In this document: piece by piece, positions 18,445 to 27,982 of the stretch | How positions within the stretch are numbered: position 1 is the first letter of the stretch | Layout: every line of letters begins with the position of its first letter | Assembly (NCBI RefSeq): GCF_900120175.1 | Contig: NZ_FQLF01000002.1 | Coordinates: forward strand, 1,240,001-1,304,000 | Direction: 5' to 3' | DNA length: 64,000 bases | Source: Oceanicoccus sp. KOV_DT_Chl | Lineage (GTDB): Bacteria > Pseudomonadota > Gammaproteobacteria > Pseudomonadales > Dasaniaceae | Notes under the pieces: generated by a model | Told to the model about the DNA's origin: nothing | What the model saw: the letters and a program-made list of their open reading frames with translations, nothing else | Database searches by the model: none | Translations under genes and position numbers: made by a program

Positions 18445-20607
18445 TTAAAAAGTATAGCTGGCCGAAATACCGGCAACGCGCGGCTCACCATACTGAACAT
18501 AGGTTTCCGGGGCATAGCCGTTAGCGGGGTTATTGCCAAATTGATTACTGAAGTAAAAACCTCGGGTTTGGTAATCTTCATCCGTTAAATTCCTCGCCCA
18601 TAAAGCCACATCCCAGTTATCTCCCTGATAAGTCAGACGGGCATTAAGTAACTCATAGGCATCCGATTGCTGATCGTGACTATTCGAGAAATAAAACGCA
18701 TCCTTACCTTCGACTTCCACACGTAAAATCAAACGCGTCATCAGCGATAGCTCAGTACCAATAAAGAATTGATACTCCGGCGCATGTGCTACATTGCGAC
18801 CATCCAGATCCACGGGGGCGAAAACGATGCCATTCCAATCATCTTTCGCATCGACATGTGAAGCGCTAAGAAAATCATCAAATTCTGCATCTAACCAACC
18901 CAGCGCTGCAAATAATCGCACGGAGTCTGTAGCAAGAAAGTTCAATTCCATTTCTATCCCCGTAGTTTTTCCTCCGGCAGCATTTGCCAGAAAATCATCA
19001 AAGGAAAAATCATTGGGATCAAAAATGGATTGCTTGGCTTGGACGTCACTTCTATCCTGGTAGAAAGCAACTAGCTGCGCTTGCAGGCGGTTATCCATCC
19101 ACGCTCCCTTTAATCCCAGTTCATAATTAAGCATATGCTCGGTATCAAATTCAAATACATCGCTACTGATATCCGGGTTACCGGCAGCCGCAGAAATAAT
19201 TTTCCCATTCACGCCCCCGGCTTTATAGCCACGAGAGATCGTTGCGTACAGCAAAGCATTGTCCGCGTACTGATACTCCAGCGTAATATTTCCACCCCAT
19301 AAATCTTCATCATTAACCGATTGCACCGCCAAACTATCACCGTATTCAGCTTTTCTCTCTTCATAGCGCAAGCCGGTGACCAGCTCAAGCTTATTACTCA
19401 GAGCAGTTCTTAGCTGTCCGTAAACCGCGTAATTTTCAGTATCAAATTGATTTTCAAAACCATTACCGCGAACCAGCTCCTCATCCTCATGGCGAACATA
19501 AGCGCCCAGTACCCAGCTACTGCTACTATTAAAAATATTGTGTTCCGGCGCTGATATTAAGCGCACATCGGCACTGATATTATCTTTATCCCGCTCATAG
19601 TTATCAGTTGAAACATATTCATCGGGATGAAAACCCACATAGACCCAATCTTCATCATAGCCATATTCGGTTTCAGAATTGGCAACACTGATAACAGTTT
19701 CTACAGCAAACCATTCACCACCGGTCCATTGTGCGCTAAACGAGCCAGCCACAGTTTCCTGCCTATCCTGCCCGGGCTCATCTGATAAGGTATTGCGGCT
19801 ATTATCCAAAGTAAAAACATCATAGCCATTGTCGACATCGACATAGAGCATGGAAAAATCCAATTGCAGATCGTCGTGCGCCTGAAAACGTAACTTAGCC
19901 CGGACTATCGACTCATCGATATTGTTAGTATCATCCTTACCCAAATACCTATTATCGATATAACCATCGGACTGCTGATTCTGGGCGGCGATGCGATAAG
20001 CCAAACGATCAGTCAACGGGCCGCTAACTACTGCTCCCAATGTCGTACTATTATATTCAGCGACTTCGGCGAACACTTTTGCCATAGGCGTTGTTGAAGG
20101 CGCATGACTTTGCATCGTAATCAAACCGGCTAAAGCGTTAGCGCCGTACAAGGTTCCTTGCGGACCGCGTAATATTTCTACCTGCTCGATATCCAGTGTA
20201 CTGGCAGCTAAACCCAGACCGGTAAAATCAACACCGTCAATAATCAAACCCACTGATGGATTAACCGGATCAACAAATTGACTGCGCTCACCAATGCCGC
20301 GAATTTGAATATAACGACCGCGAGAAGCACCGCTGGAAAAATTTACATTGGGCGCCAAGTTTAATAATTGCTCAAGATTTGTAGCGCCGCGAGCATTGAT
20401 GATTGATTGGTCAAAAACACTGACACTACTGGCGAGTTCAAGTATGTTTGTGTCGCGAAACTGACTAGTAACGACAACTTCTTCCAAACCGCTGGTTTTT
20501 TTACCAGTTGCTGCAGAACTCGCATGGACAGACATCGCCACATTAATCGCACTGACAACAATGCCAAGCGATAGAGCAGTAGATTTTTTAATTAAAGGAT
20601 ATTTCAT
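18445..20607 (-). CDS. TonB-dependent outer-membrane receptor, probable thiamine receptor
   Basis: The 720-residue protein has a signal peptide (about 1-32), a plug domain (about 42-165, with ARGATNLEQLLNLAPNV and GRYIQIRGIG) and a 22-strand-type barrel ending in SYTF with a terminal aromatic. It is active uptake machinery powered by TonB-ExbBD. The substrate is inferred from control by a TPP riboswitch 75 bases upstream and from the downstream thiamine permease and kinase genes. The overall sequence looks like siderophore/vitamin receptors, so substrate evidence is contextual only. Confidence 0.88.
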   Translation of the reverse strand: MKYPLIKKSTALSLGIVVSAINVAMSVHASSAATGKKTSGLEEVVVTSQFRDTNILELASSVSVFDQSIINARGATNLEQLLNLAPNVNFSSGASRGRYIQIRGIGERSQFVDPVNPSVGLIIDGVDFTGLGLAASTLDIEQVEILRGPQGTLYGANALAGLITMQSHAPSTTPMAKVFAEVAEYNSTTLGAVVSGPLTDRLAYRIAAQNQQSDGYIDNRYLGKDDTNNIDESIVRAKLRFQAHDDLQLDFSMLYVDVDNGYDVFTLDNSRNTLSDEPGQDRQETVAGSFSAQWTGGEWFAVETVISVANSETEYGYDEDWVYVGFHPDEYVSTDNYERDKDNISADVRLISAPEHNIFNSSSSWVLGAYVRHEDEELVRGNGFENQFDTENYAVYGQLRTALSNKLELVTGLRYEERKAEYGDSLAVQSVNDEDLWGGNITLEYQYADNALLYATISRGYKAGGVNGKIISAAAGNPDISSDVFEFDTEHMLNYELGLKGAWMDNRLQAQLVAFYQDRSDVQAKQSIFDPNDFSFDDFLANAAGGKTTGIEMELNFLATDSVRLFAALGWLDAEFDDFLSASHVDAKDDWNGIVFAPVDLDGRNVAHAPEYQFFIGTELSLMTRLILRVEVEGKDAFYFSNSHDQQSDAYELLNARLTYQGDNWDVALWARNLTDEDYQTRGFYFSNQFGNNPANGYAPETYVQYGEPRVAGISASYTF

Positions 20608-20682
20608 GGTTCTCTCTCGTTACAAAATAAAAATGAAAGAGACCCGGTGTGCGACGTGAAGAGGGCTTTGGACTATATACCT

Positions 20683-20777
20683 ATTCCTACGCCGGTATTA
20701 ACCGGATCAGGTTCAAGGGTTTACCCATTAGATAAAATCTGTTGAGTATCTCAGGCCGAAGCCACCCCTTAGGTTTG
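20683..20777 (-). promoter_or_regulatory. TPP (THI-box) riboswitch
   Basis: On the minus strand the element reads AAGGGGTGGC, GGCCTGAGATACTC, then ACCCTTGAACCTGATCCGG, TTAATACCGG and CGTAGGAA. The CTGAGA and ACCTGATCCGG blocks and the final GCGTAGGAA are hallmarks of the thiamine-pyrophosphate aptamer. It sits in the leader of the TonB receptor gene, so TPP should shut down the whole uptake operon. A TATAGT hexamer just upstream (about 20790) may be the -10. Confidence 0.97.
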
Positions 20778-20891
20778 CGGGCGCAACTATAACAGGAAAA
20801 AAATTAGAGCGGTATCGAAAAATTCTGTCAAAACTGAACAGCGTCAAATTCAACGGTTATCCGCCCGCAATTTTCAGCTATGCAAAATTAT

Positions 20892-21305
20892 TTATCGGGA
20901 TTTGGAAATAGGTGGGTGAAAAATCATCTGCACCACCGTGCCATCCGGGTCCAGACAATAAAAACTGCGCGCACCATCACGATGGGTCTTGGGTGGATTT
21001 TTTATCCGCACGCCATGTTCTTGTAAAAAATGATGCCAGACATCGACCTGATCGATATCGTCAATAATAAAACCGATATGATCCAAACGTTGTACAGCCG
21101 GTGGCCGCTCGCCGCCTTTGTAGCGATGCAGTGCAAGATTATCGTTACCCGACGTGAGATAAACATTATCAGGGTCCGGCTCCCACTCGATCGCCATACC
21201 CAATAATTTGGTATAGAACATCACCGTCTCTTCAAAGCTTTCCACAAATAATGCCACGTGCCGCATACCTGCGGTGGGGGCGGGACGGTTGACTGCGCTG
21301 GTCAT
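20892..21305 (-). CDS. VOC (glyoxalase/bleomycin resistance) family protein
   Basis: The 137-residue protein holds one vicinal-oxygen-chelate unit. Metal-site-type residues are seen in MRHVALFVESFE, RLDHIGFIIDD and the terminal FYCLDPDGTVVQMIF. The family includes glyoxalase I, dioxygenases and resistance proteins; no substrate can be assigned. AGAGG lies about nine bases before the ATG. Confidence 0.82.
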   Translation of the reverse strand: MTSAVNRPAPTAGMRHVALFVESFEETVMFYTKLLGMAIEWEPDPDNVYLTSGNDNLALHRYKGGERPPAVQRLDHIGFIIDDIDQVDVWHHFLQEHGVRIKNPPKTHRDGARSFYCLDPDGTVVQMIFHPPISKSR

Positions 21306-21340
21306 CTTTTATGCCTCTGGTGGTGGACAGATCGCTAACA

Positions 21341-21765
21341 TTAATCGGCTAGCTCAATAATTTCATAACTGTGCGTCACCGCTACACCGGCAGCCTCCAT
21401 CATGATCGAAGCAGAACAATACTTTTCCGCCGATAAGCTCACCGCCCGCTTCACATGGGCTTCTTTCAATTGTTTGCCGGTAACCACAAACTTTAAATGG
21501 ATTTTGGTAAATACCGCTGGCACCGCATCGGCGCGGTCGGCATCAAGCTCAGCCACGCAAGCAGTAACGTCCTGACGGGACTTTTTCAACATCGAGAGCA
21601 CATCGAATGACGCGCACCCCCCCATCCCCATCAATAACATTTCCATGGGCGCGGACCCAGATCACGACCACCCAGATCCGGCGGCCCATCCATCACCACG
21701 CGGTGACCAGTTTCTGATTCAGCGGCAAAACTGACGCCGTCTTGCCATGTTACGGTTGCTTTCAT
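21341..21765 (-). CDS. OsmC family protein (YhfA group), frameshifted in this sequence
   Basis: The true start is ATG at 21765 (MKATVTWQDGVSFAAESE...); the frame breaks at about 21647 and continues as MEMLLMGMGGCASFDVL. Restoring one base in the GGG run at 21647-21649 joins GRDLGPRP to MEMLL, giving about 141 residues. The two family cysteines are present (GGCAS and KYCSA). The YhfA-like group is next to crp in Escherichia coli and near vfr in Pseudomonas, matching the Vfr gene here. The break looks like a sequencing deletion. Confidence 0.82.
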
Positions 21766-21989
21766 GCTTCTAGTTCACTTATTGATTGCCCTACTGCTGA
21801 AAATTTAGCCAGTACGGGCTTGTTCAGGTTAGTCATAGGTGACAAAGGGGCAAGCTTAGCACACCACCCATAAGCACCAAATAGTTACACCCCACATCGA
21901 CTAGCGCATATTGAAATTTACGACCATACTGGAAGATCATAAATATATGATCCTAGTATTAGCACAATATAAGATAGAGGAACGCCCCC

Positions 21990-22624
21990 TTGGTTAGCCT
22001 AGCTTTAAACCCGCACATCGAGAATGTGGAAGAATTTCTGAGTCACTGTCATCGACGTCGCTACCCGCAAAAAGCACCCTGATCTATGCTGGTGATACCA
22101 GCGATTCACTGTATTACATCATTGAAGGCTCGGTCACCGTCATGATCGAGGATGATGATGGTAAAGAAATTATCGTAGCCTACCTCAATAAGGGCGACTT
22201 TTTTGGTGAAATGGGGCTGTTCGACGATCAACAATCCCGCAGCGCCTGGGTAAAAGCCAAAACCGCCTGCGAGGTCGGTGAAATCAGCTATGCCAAATTC
22301 CATGATTTAGTCAAAACCAACCCCGAATTTTTGCTGGCGGTTGGTACCCAAATGGCCAAGAGCCTGCGCGCCACCACCCGTAAAGTGGGTGATTTGGCCT
22401 TTTTGGATGTTACCGGCCGTGTCGCCCGCACGCTACTTGACCTGTGCAAACAGCCCGATGCCATGACTCATCCTGACGGCATGCAAATCAAAATCACCCG
22501 CCAGGAAATTGGCCGGATTGTAGGCTGCTCCCGCGAAATGGTTGGCCGGGTATTAAAGACCTTAGAGGAACAAGGACTAGTAGAAGCTAAGGGTAAGACC
22601 ATGGTGGTATTTGGGACGCGATAA
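21990..22624 (+). CDS. vfr: CRP/Vfr cyclic-AMP receptor protein, frameshifted in this sequence
   Basis: Global cAMP-responsive regulator. The frame from a TTG at 21990 (AGAGGAA upstream) reads into [10 protein letters not shown], then breaks; restoring one A in the AAAAA run at 22069-22073 gives KSTLIYAGD and joins the rest. The cAMP-binding domain has [10 protein letters not shown] and RSAWVKAK; the C-terminal helix-turn-helix has [20 protein letters not shown], closely resembling Pseudomonas Vfr. Restored length is about 211 residues. It is convergent with trpC and shares a terminator with it, as in Pseudomonas. Confidence 0.88.
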
Positions 22625-22644
22625 TTCGCTCCCTTATCACGCAC

Positions 22645-22674
22645 AAAAAAGCCGCAATCATTGCGGCTTTTTTA
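22645..22674. terminator. bidirectional Rho-independent terminator between vfr and trpC
   Basis: AAAAAAGCCGCAA, loop TCA, and TTGCGGCTTTTTT form a stem with A- and T-tracts on both sides. It can serve the vfr transcript on the plus strand and the trp operon on the minus strand. Confidence 0.92.
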
Positions 22675-22704
22675 TATCTGAAACAAAGGCTAAAACTAAT
22701 CCCG

Positions 22705-23499
22705 CTAAAAGAATAACGCCTTTAACTTTTCCCCTGGGTGCTCTGCGCGCATAAACGCCTCCCCCACCAAAAAAGCATTAACCTGATGCTCACGCATAGC
22801 GGCCACATCTTCCGGGGTATGAATACTACTTTCAGTGACCACAATGTGGTCAGCGGGAATATAAGGCAATAAATCAAATGTGGTATTGAGTGAGGTTTCA
22901 AACGTATTCAAATCACGGTTATTAATGCCAACCAGCGTGTTACCTAACAGCAAGGACCGCTCCAGCTCCTGTCGGCTGTGCACTTCGATCAATACATCAA
23001 GTCCCAGCTCTTTCGCCGCCGCATCCAGTTCAGCCATTTGGCTGTCTTCCAAACAGGCAACAATTAGCAAAATACAGTCCGCGCCAATAGCTCTAGCCTC
23101 TACCACCTGATAGGGATCTACCATAAAATCTTTGCGGATCACCGGCAGTTCACAAGCCGCCCGCGCCTGCTGTAGATACGCTTCGCAACCTTGAAAAAAA
23201 TCTTTATCGGTTAGCACTGACAAACAAGCAGCACCACCGGCCTGATAACTTTTGGCAATAGCGGCCGGGTCAAAATGTTCGCGGATAACACCTTTACTGG
23301 GCGAGGCTTTTTTCGCTTCGGCAATAACCGCCGACTGCCCCGCTGCCAATTTATTTTGCATTGCCTGAACAAAACCCCGACAAGGGGTTTGTTGACTGAT
23401 CTGTTGTTGCAAATTGTTAATCGAAACCAATGCCGAGCGCTCAGCGATTTCCTGATGCTTGCGCTCAACAATCTTTTTTAAAATCGTGGGGGTACTCAT
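22705..23499 (-). CDS. trpC: indole-3-glycerol phosphate synthase
   Basis: Tryptophan synthesis: closes the indole ring from carboxyphenylaminodeoxyribulose phosphate. The 264-residue barrel shows [10 protein letters not shown], the catalytic VIRKDF and GINNRDL motifs. It is monofunctional, without a TrpF domain. It is last in the trpE-G-D-C cluster, four bases after trpD. Confidence 0.96.
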   Translation of the reverse strand: MSTPTILKKIVERKHQEIAERSALVSINNLQQQISQQTPCRGFVQAMQNKLAAGQSAVIAEAKKASPSKGVIREHFDPAAIAKSYQAGGAACLSVLTDKDFFQGCEAYLQQARAACELPVIRKDFMVDPYQVVEARAIGADCILLIVACLEDSQMAELDAAAKELGLDVLIEVHSRQELERSLLLGNTLVGINNRDLNTFETSLNTTFDLLPYIPADHIVVTESSIHTPEDVAAMREHQVNAFLVGEAFMRAEHPGEKLKALFF

Positions 23500-23503
23500 A
23501 ATC

Positions 23504-24532
23504 TTAAGCCTGGCTTTTCATTGACTGCGTCAGCTGCACTAACTGATTTAATTTTTCCGCACCGCTACCGCTGGCTAGAATAGTCCGTGCCTGCTCAACA
23601 CCTTGCTCCAAACTGGTTACAAGGTTAGCCGCATAAATGGCCGCGCCGGCATTAAGCGCAACGATATCGGCTGCCGGACCTGACTTGCCCGATAACAATG
23701 ACTGGATCAGTTGCAAGCTTTCTTCGGCATTGGCCACTTTTAAAGGCGCCAAAGAGCTGCTTTCAAAACCAAACTGTTCGGGTGTAATTTCATACTCGTT
23801 AATGTCGCCGTCTTTTAATTCTGCGACAAAAGTTTTGTCGGCTATGCTTATTTCATCCATACCATCTGCCGAATGCACTACCAGCACATGATTACTACCC
23901 AAGCTTCTTAACACCTCAGCGATAGGACGAACCCAATGTTTGCTATACACGCCCAGCAATTGATTCGGCGCGCCGGCCGGATTAGTAATCGGCCCTAATA
24001 AATTAAACAGCGTGCGGGTAGCCAGCTCTTTACGGGGGCCGATCGCATGCTTCATGGCACTGTGATGGTTAAGTGCGAACATAAAACCCACCCCCACTTC
24101 AGCAACACAACGTGATACTTCTTCCGCAGATAAATCCAAACGCACACCGGCGGCCTCTAACAAATCCGCTGCACCGCTTTTGGAACTCACTGAACGATTG
24201 CCGTGCTTAGCCACCTGACCACCGGCAGCCGCCACCACAAACGTACTGGCGGTGGAAATATTAAACGTGCTACTGCCATCGCCTCCGGTGCCGACAATAT
24301 CAACAATATGGTCGCCACTAACTTTCACACCCGTGGCCAACTCACGCATCACGGTAGCCGCGCCAATAATTTCTTCGACACTTTCACCCTTCATACGCAG
24401 CGCCACCAAAAACCCGGCGATTTGCGCATCGGTGCATTCACCGGTCATGATCTGCCGCATAACAGCAATCATTTGCTCGGTTCTCAATGAATGATTTTCG
24501 ATGACGGCTGCAATTGCGGCTTGGATATTCAT
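23504..24532 (-). CDS. trpD: anthranilate phosphoribosyltransferase
   Basis: Tryptophan synthesis: joins anthranilate and PRPP. The 342 residues carry the PRPP loop [15 protein letters not shown] and [18 protein letters not shown]. Length is normal. It is separated from trpG by 313 bp holding a palindromic repeat, and runs straight into trpC. Confidence 0.96.
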   Translation of the reverse strand: MNIQAAIAAVIENHSLRTEQMIAVMRQIMTGECTDAQIAGFLVALRMKGESVEEIIGAATVMRELATGVKVSGDHIVDIVGTGGDGSSTFNISTASTFVVAAAGGQVAKHGNRSVSSKSGAADLLEAAGVRLDLSAEEVSRCVAEVGVGFMFALNHHSAMKHAIGPRKELATRTLFNLLGPITNPAGAPNQLLGVYSKHWVRPIAEVLRSLGSNHVLVVHSADGMDEISIADKTFVAELKDGDINEYEITPEQFGFESSSLAPLKVANAEESLQLIQSLLSGKSGPAADIVALNAGAAIYAANLVTSLEQGVEQARTILASGSGAEKLNQLVQLTQSMKSQA

Positions 24533-24663
24533 TGTTATTTTCCTGCTTACTAATTTAACCGTGGCAGCAGCTGATTATCGATTGCCGCTGCCGTGTATTG
24601 CGGTTCGGAATACATCTGAACCTCTATAGATAAACCTAATTCTCCTAAACTAAAAGCCATCAT

Positions 24664-24838
24664 GTCATCCTCGACTTGATCGGGGATCCAGAACTACAGG
24701 GCACAAAAATAGCTAATTACCCGAAGACTTATTTAATGCTCCATACTCAGCACCTCGTAGCACTGGATTCCCGATCAAGTCGGGAATGACGAATGGGTTT
24801 AGCACTTTGTGTGTTTTCCCGATCAAGCAGGGGATGAA
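24664..24838. repeat. inverted-repeat (REP/MITE-like) element between trpG and trpD
   Basis: A 28-base arm at 24664-24691 and its inverted copy at 24763-24790 match at 25 of 28 positions; both contain CCCGATCAAGTCG and each can fold on itself (for example TTCCCGA-TCAAG-TCGGGAA). A third, partial copy (TTTTCCCGATCAAGCAGGGG) follows at about 24815-24834. Nothing codes in this 313-bp gap. It resembles dispersed intergenic palindromes with terminal ATGAC found in many proteobacteria. It may affect readthrough from trpG to trpD. Confidence 0.75.
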
Positions 24839-24845
24839 AGACACA

Positions 24846-25424
24846 CTATTTATCTAAAAAGTTTTTCAACAAATCATGACCATGCTCAGTCAAAATAGAT
24901 TCCGGGTGGAACTGCACACCTTCAACATCCAGGGTTTTATGCCGCACTCCCATAATCTCATCCACTTCGCCGTCTTCAGTTTGCGTCCAGGCCGTCATTT
25001 CCAGACAGGCAGGCAGCGACGTTTTTTCAATCACCAACGAGTGGTAGCGAGTGGCAATAAAAGGATTGCGTAAATCGCTGAACACACCCTGGTCATTATG
25101 ATAAATCGCCGAGGTTTTGCCATGCATCACCTGCCGCGCCCGCACAATGTTACCGCCAAAGACCTGACCAATACTCTGGTGACCCAAACAAATACCTAAC
25201 AGCGGAATACGTCCAGCGAACTTTTCAATTACTGCCATCGAAATTCCCGCCTCATTAGGCGTACATGGCCCTGGTGAGACTACGATCTTTTCTGGCTGCA
25301 TGGCCTCAATATCGGCGATAGTAATTTCATCATTGCGCACGACTTTCACTTCAGCGTTTAATTCACCGAGGTACTGCACGACGTTATAGGTAAAGGAGTC
25401 GTAGTTATCGATCATTAATAACAT
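24846..25424 (-). CDS. trpG: anthranilate synthase component II (glutamine amidotransferase)
   Basis: Supplies ammonia from glutamine to TrpE. The 192-residue class I amidotransferase shows the nucleophile loop GICLGHQS and the catalytic HPES near the C-terminus. Its start overlaps the trpE stop by one base, indicating coupling. It may also serve folate synthesis as PabA, since no separate pabA is in the window. Confidence 0.95.
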   Translation of the reverse strand: MLLMIDNYDSFTYNVVQYLGELNAEVKVVRNDEITIADIEAMQPEKIVVSPGPCTPNEAGISMAVIEKFAGRIPLLGICLGHQSIGQVFGGNIVRARQVMHGKTSAIYHNDQGVFSDLRNPFIATRYHSLVIEKTSLPACLEMTAWTQTEDGEVDEIMGVRHKTLDVEGVQFHPESILTEHGHDLLKNFLDK

Positions 25425-26941
25425 TACTTTTGCTCCTTTGGCTGTGCGCTATTGTTCGGCACATCTTTCCGCTGCACCATCGCTGCTGCAGTAAAAATTG
25501 CTCGCGCTTTATTCATGGTTTCTTTCCACTCCAGCCGTGGCTGCGAATCGGCCACCACTCCAGCGCCTGCTTGAATATGCAATTGCTGATCTTTGATCAC
25601 CGCGGTGCGAATCGCAATAGCGGTGTCCATATCCCCGTGCCATGACAGATAACCTACCGCGCCACCATAAACCCCGCGCTTAACAGGCTCCAGCTCATCA
25701 ATAATTTCCATGGCGCGAATTTTTGGCGCGCCACTTAAGGTGCCCGCAGGCAATGTTGCCCGTAACACATCCATCGCGGTCTTGCCTTCTTTCAGCTGAC
25801 CTTTAACGTTAGAAACGATGTGCATAACATGGGAGTAGCGCTCGACTACCATTTTTTCAGTTAACTCTACGGTGCCGATTTCCGACACCCTACCCGCGTC
25901 ATTGCGACCTAAATCAATCAGCATTAAATGCTCGGCGATTTCTTTCGGGTCCGCTAACAAATCCTGTTCCAGCGCTAAATCTTCAGCCTCGTTATGGCCA
26001 CGACGACGAGTGCCGGCAATGGGGCGCACAAACACTTCGTTATTTTCCAATCGCGCTAAAATTTCTGGCGAAGAACCGACAATATGAAAGTCTTTTAAAT
26101 TCAGAAAATACATATAGGGGGAAGGATTTAAATTGCGAAGTGCGCGGTACAAGTTGATTGGTTCTGCAGTAAAAGGAATAGATAGACGCTGCGACACCAC
26201 CACCTGCATCGCATCCCCTGCCAAGACATATTGCTTAATCGTATCGACTGCTTGTTTGAAATTTTCTTCGCCGAAGCTGGATACAAAATCACTTTCATCA
26301 ATGCCATCGGCGCCTGCTTGTAAATTCAATTCCGGCAAGGCAGGAATCGATTGCGGCAAACGATTGGCCAACACATCCAACCGCTCTAATGCCTGCTGGT
26401 AAGCATTGTCCTGAGCCGGGTCCGCGTGCACAATTAACTTAATGGTGCCGGATAGATTATCAAACACCAGCACTTCATCGGATACCATCAATAAAATATC
26501 CGGTGTGCCAATTTTATCTTCCGGTGCAGTGTCCCGCAGTTTTTTCTCAACATAGCGCACGGTGTCGTAACCAAAATAACCCACCAATCCGCCATGAAAC
26601 AACGGCATGGCTTCAAGCTTAGGCACTTGATAGCGCTGTTGAAACTCTTCTACAAATGCCAACGGGTCTTCCAGCTGCAGCCGCTCAACGATTTCGCCAT
26701 CGGTTTCAACAGTAGCTTCAAAGCCATTAATTTTTAATACGGTGCGGCAAGGTAACCCGATAATGGAATAACGGCCCCATTTTTCACCACCATGGACCGA
26801 TTCAAAAAAATAAGAGTAATCCCCATGGGCCAATTTCAAGTAACTGCTTAAGGGGGTATCAAGATCTGCCAACACTTCGCGGCAGACGGGGATGCGGTTA
26901 TAGTTTTGCTTTGCCAGCTCGGCAAATTGTTGGGCGTTCAT
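25424..26941 (-). CDS. trpE: anthranilate synthase component I
   Basis: Makes anthranilate from chorismate. The 505-residue protein has the C-terminal chorismate-binding motifs [22 protein letters not shown] and [12 protein letters not shown]. An N-terminal region with LSSYLKL matches the site used for tryptophan feedback in the family. It is preceded by a leader peptide with two Trp codons, so expression is probably attenuation-controlled. Confidence 0.96.
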   Translation of the reverse strand: MNAQQFAELAKQNYNRIPVCREVLADLDTPLSSYLKLAHGDYSYFFESVHGGEKWGRYSIIGLPCRTVLKINGFEATVETDGEIVERLQLEDPLAFVEEFQQRYQVPKLEAMPLFHGGLVGYFGYDTVRYVEKKLRDTAPEDKIGTPDILLMVSDEVLVFDNLSGTIKLIVHADPAQDNAYQQALERLDVLANRLPQSIPALPELNLQAGADGIDESDFVSSFGEENFKQAVDTIKQYVLAGDAMQVVVSQRLSIPFTAEPINLYRALRNLNPSPYMYFLNLKDFHIVGSSPEILARLENNEVFVRPIAGTRRRGHNEAEDLALEQDLLADPKEIAEHLMLIDLGRNDAGRVSEIGTVELTEKMVVERYSHVMHIVSNVKGQLKEGKTAMDVLRATLPAGTLSGAPKIRAMEIIDELEPVKRGVYGGAVGYLSWHGDMDTAIAIRTAVIKDQQLHIQAGAGVVADSQPRLEWKETMNKARAIFTAAAMVQRKDVPNNSAQPKEQK

Positions 26942-26975
26942 GGTAATTCCTTAGAAAAACGGTGGTAACAGTACA

Positions 26976-27083
26976 ATAAAATCAGACAGAAGTGGCCGCG
27001 ACAACGCACAACCAGCAGCGGTTTACCATCGCCAGCGAGCAATCTCACCAAGGTCAGCCGCTGCTATTAGCAATCCGCTGACA
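26976..27083 (-). promoter_or_regulatory. putative trp attenuator structures
   Basis: On the minus strand GTCAGC (27082-27077) pairs with GCTGAC (27058-27053) in a first hairpin. The overlapping AGCAGCGG (27065-27058) is also perfectly complementary to CCGCTGCT (27021-27014), so the two folds exclude each other. A third, weaker stem GGTTGTG/CGCGGCC (27013-27007 with 27000-26994) is followed by TTTTATT (about 26983-26977) and could be the terminator. A TACAAT hexamer at 27191-27186 is a candidate -10. The arrangement is read by eye, not folded. Confidence 0.5.
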
Positions 27084-27103
27084 TGTCTATTTACTGTATT
27101 CAT
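27023..27103 (-). CDS. trpL: trp leader peptide, 26 residues ending Trp-Arg-Trp
   Basis: ATG at 27103 opens a 26-residue frame whose last residues are GEIARWRW before TAA. Two Trp codons within the final three sense codons is highly unlikely by chance and matches the logic of tryptophan-sensing leader peptides. The stop is about 80 bases before trpE. The leader overlaps competing RNA hairpins (see attenuator entry). There is no clear Shine-Dalgarno, which lowers confidence. Confidence 0.6.
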   Translation of the reverse strand: MNTVNRHVSGLLIAAADLGEIARWRW

Positions 27104-27279
27104 TCTGTTTCAGCCTATTAGGGTAGCTGTCCGCTTCTCCAAGCCAACCCGGATCAGTACAGGGTTATTGGAAAGGATTGCCCGCATTGTACTCAAGCCG
27201 CCAGGGGATTAAAAGGTGTTGCCGGCATCAAAATCCTTTTCATAAGGGTAATTTTTCCGCCGATCATAAACCCAAGCTG

Positions 27280-27969
27280 TTAGTTAAATAAATCGAGTAA
27301 ATTGGCTACGACACAATTTGGCGCGGACAACTCAATCGCTTCACCGTGGTTATAACCGTAGTTGACCGCCGCTACCGGTATATTGGCCGCCTTGGCTGCC
27401 TGCACATCGTGACGGGAATCACCGACCATTAAACACGCAGCCGGCGCTACTCCCAGCTGCTCACAAGCATGCAACAGCATCATGGGCGCGGGCTTGCGTT
27501 CAGCCACGCACTCACCGCCTACCAATACCTTAAAATATTGATCAACCCCCAGACCTGCCAACAGGTTGGGCACAAACTGTATCGGCTTATTAGTCACCAC
27601 CGCCATTGGCATAGCCTGCTGCTGCCACTGGGCCAGTGCTTCATTCACACCGGGGTATAGGCGACTATTGGCGCCATTGGATTGTTGATAGTGGTGTAGG
27701 AAGATCGCATGCGCCTTGGCTAAGTCGGCTTCCGCAACCGCTTCAATCTTTACCTGCTTCGCCCAAGCCAGACCGCGCTGTACTAGCATCAACGCACCAT
27801 TCCCCACCCAGGCTCTTACCTCCAGCTCGGTAGGCAACGGCAGCTTTAGTTCACTCAAGGTGTTAATGATCGCCGCGGCGATATCCGGCACGCTATCAAC
27901 CAAAGTGCCATCAAGATCAAATAATATCGCCCGAGGATTACTCTCAGGGAAGAGTTGGGAGATTGCCAC
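27280..27969 (-). CDS. gph: phosphoglycolate phosphatase
   Basis: HAD-family hydrolase that clears 2-phosphoglycolate. The 229 residues show LFDLDGTLVDS (motif I), VVTNKP (motif II) and MVGDSRHDVQAAKAA (motifs III/IV). It lies 13 bp after rpe and upstream of trpE, the order found in Pseudomonas and relatives. Confidence 0.93.
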   Translation of the reverse strand: MAISQLFPESNPRAILFDLDGTLVDSVPDIAAAIINTLSELKLPLPTELEVRAWVGNGALMLVQRGLAWAKQVKIEAVAEADLAKAHAIFLHHYQQSNGANSRLYPGVNEALAQWQQQAMPMAVVTNKPIQFVPNLLAGLGVDQYFKVLVGGECVAERKPAPMMLLHACEQLGVAPAACLMVGDSRHDVQAAKAANIPVAAVNYGYNHGEAIELSAPNCVVANLLDLFN

Positions 27970-27982
27970 TCAGTGATTTACT

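Noticed and set aside
21341-22624. OsmC and Vfr as real pseudogenes
   Set aside because: Each is restored by one base in a homopolymer, and dnaG and tsaD show the same defect, so errors are far more likely than gene decay.
24664-24838. CRISPR-like array
   Set aside because: The copies are in opposite orientations with unequal spacing, and only two full arms exist; a REP/MITE-type element fits better.
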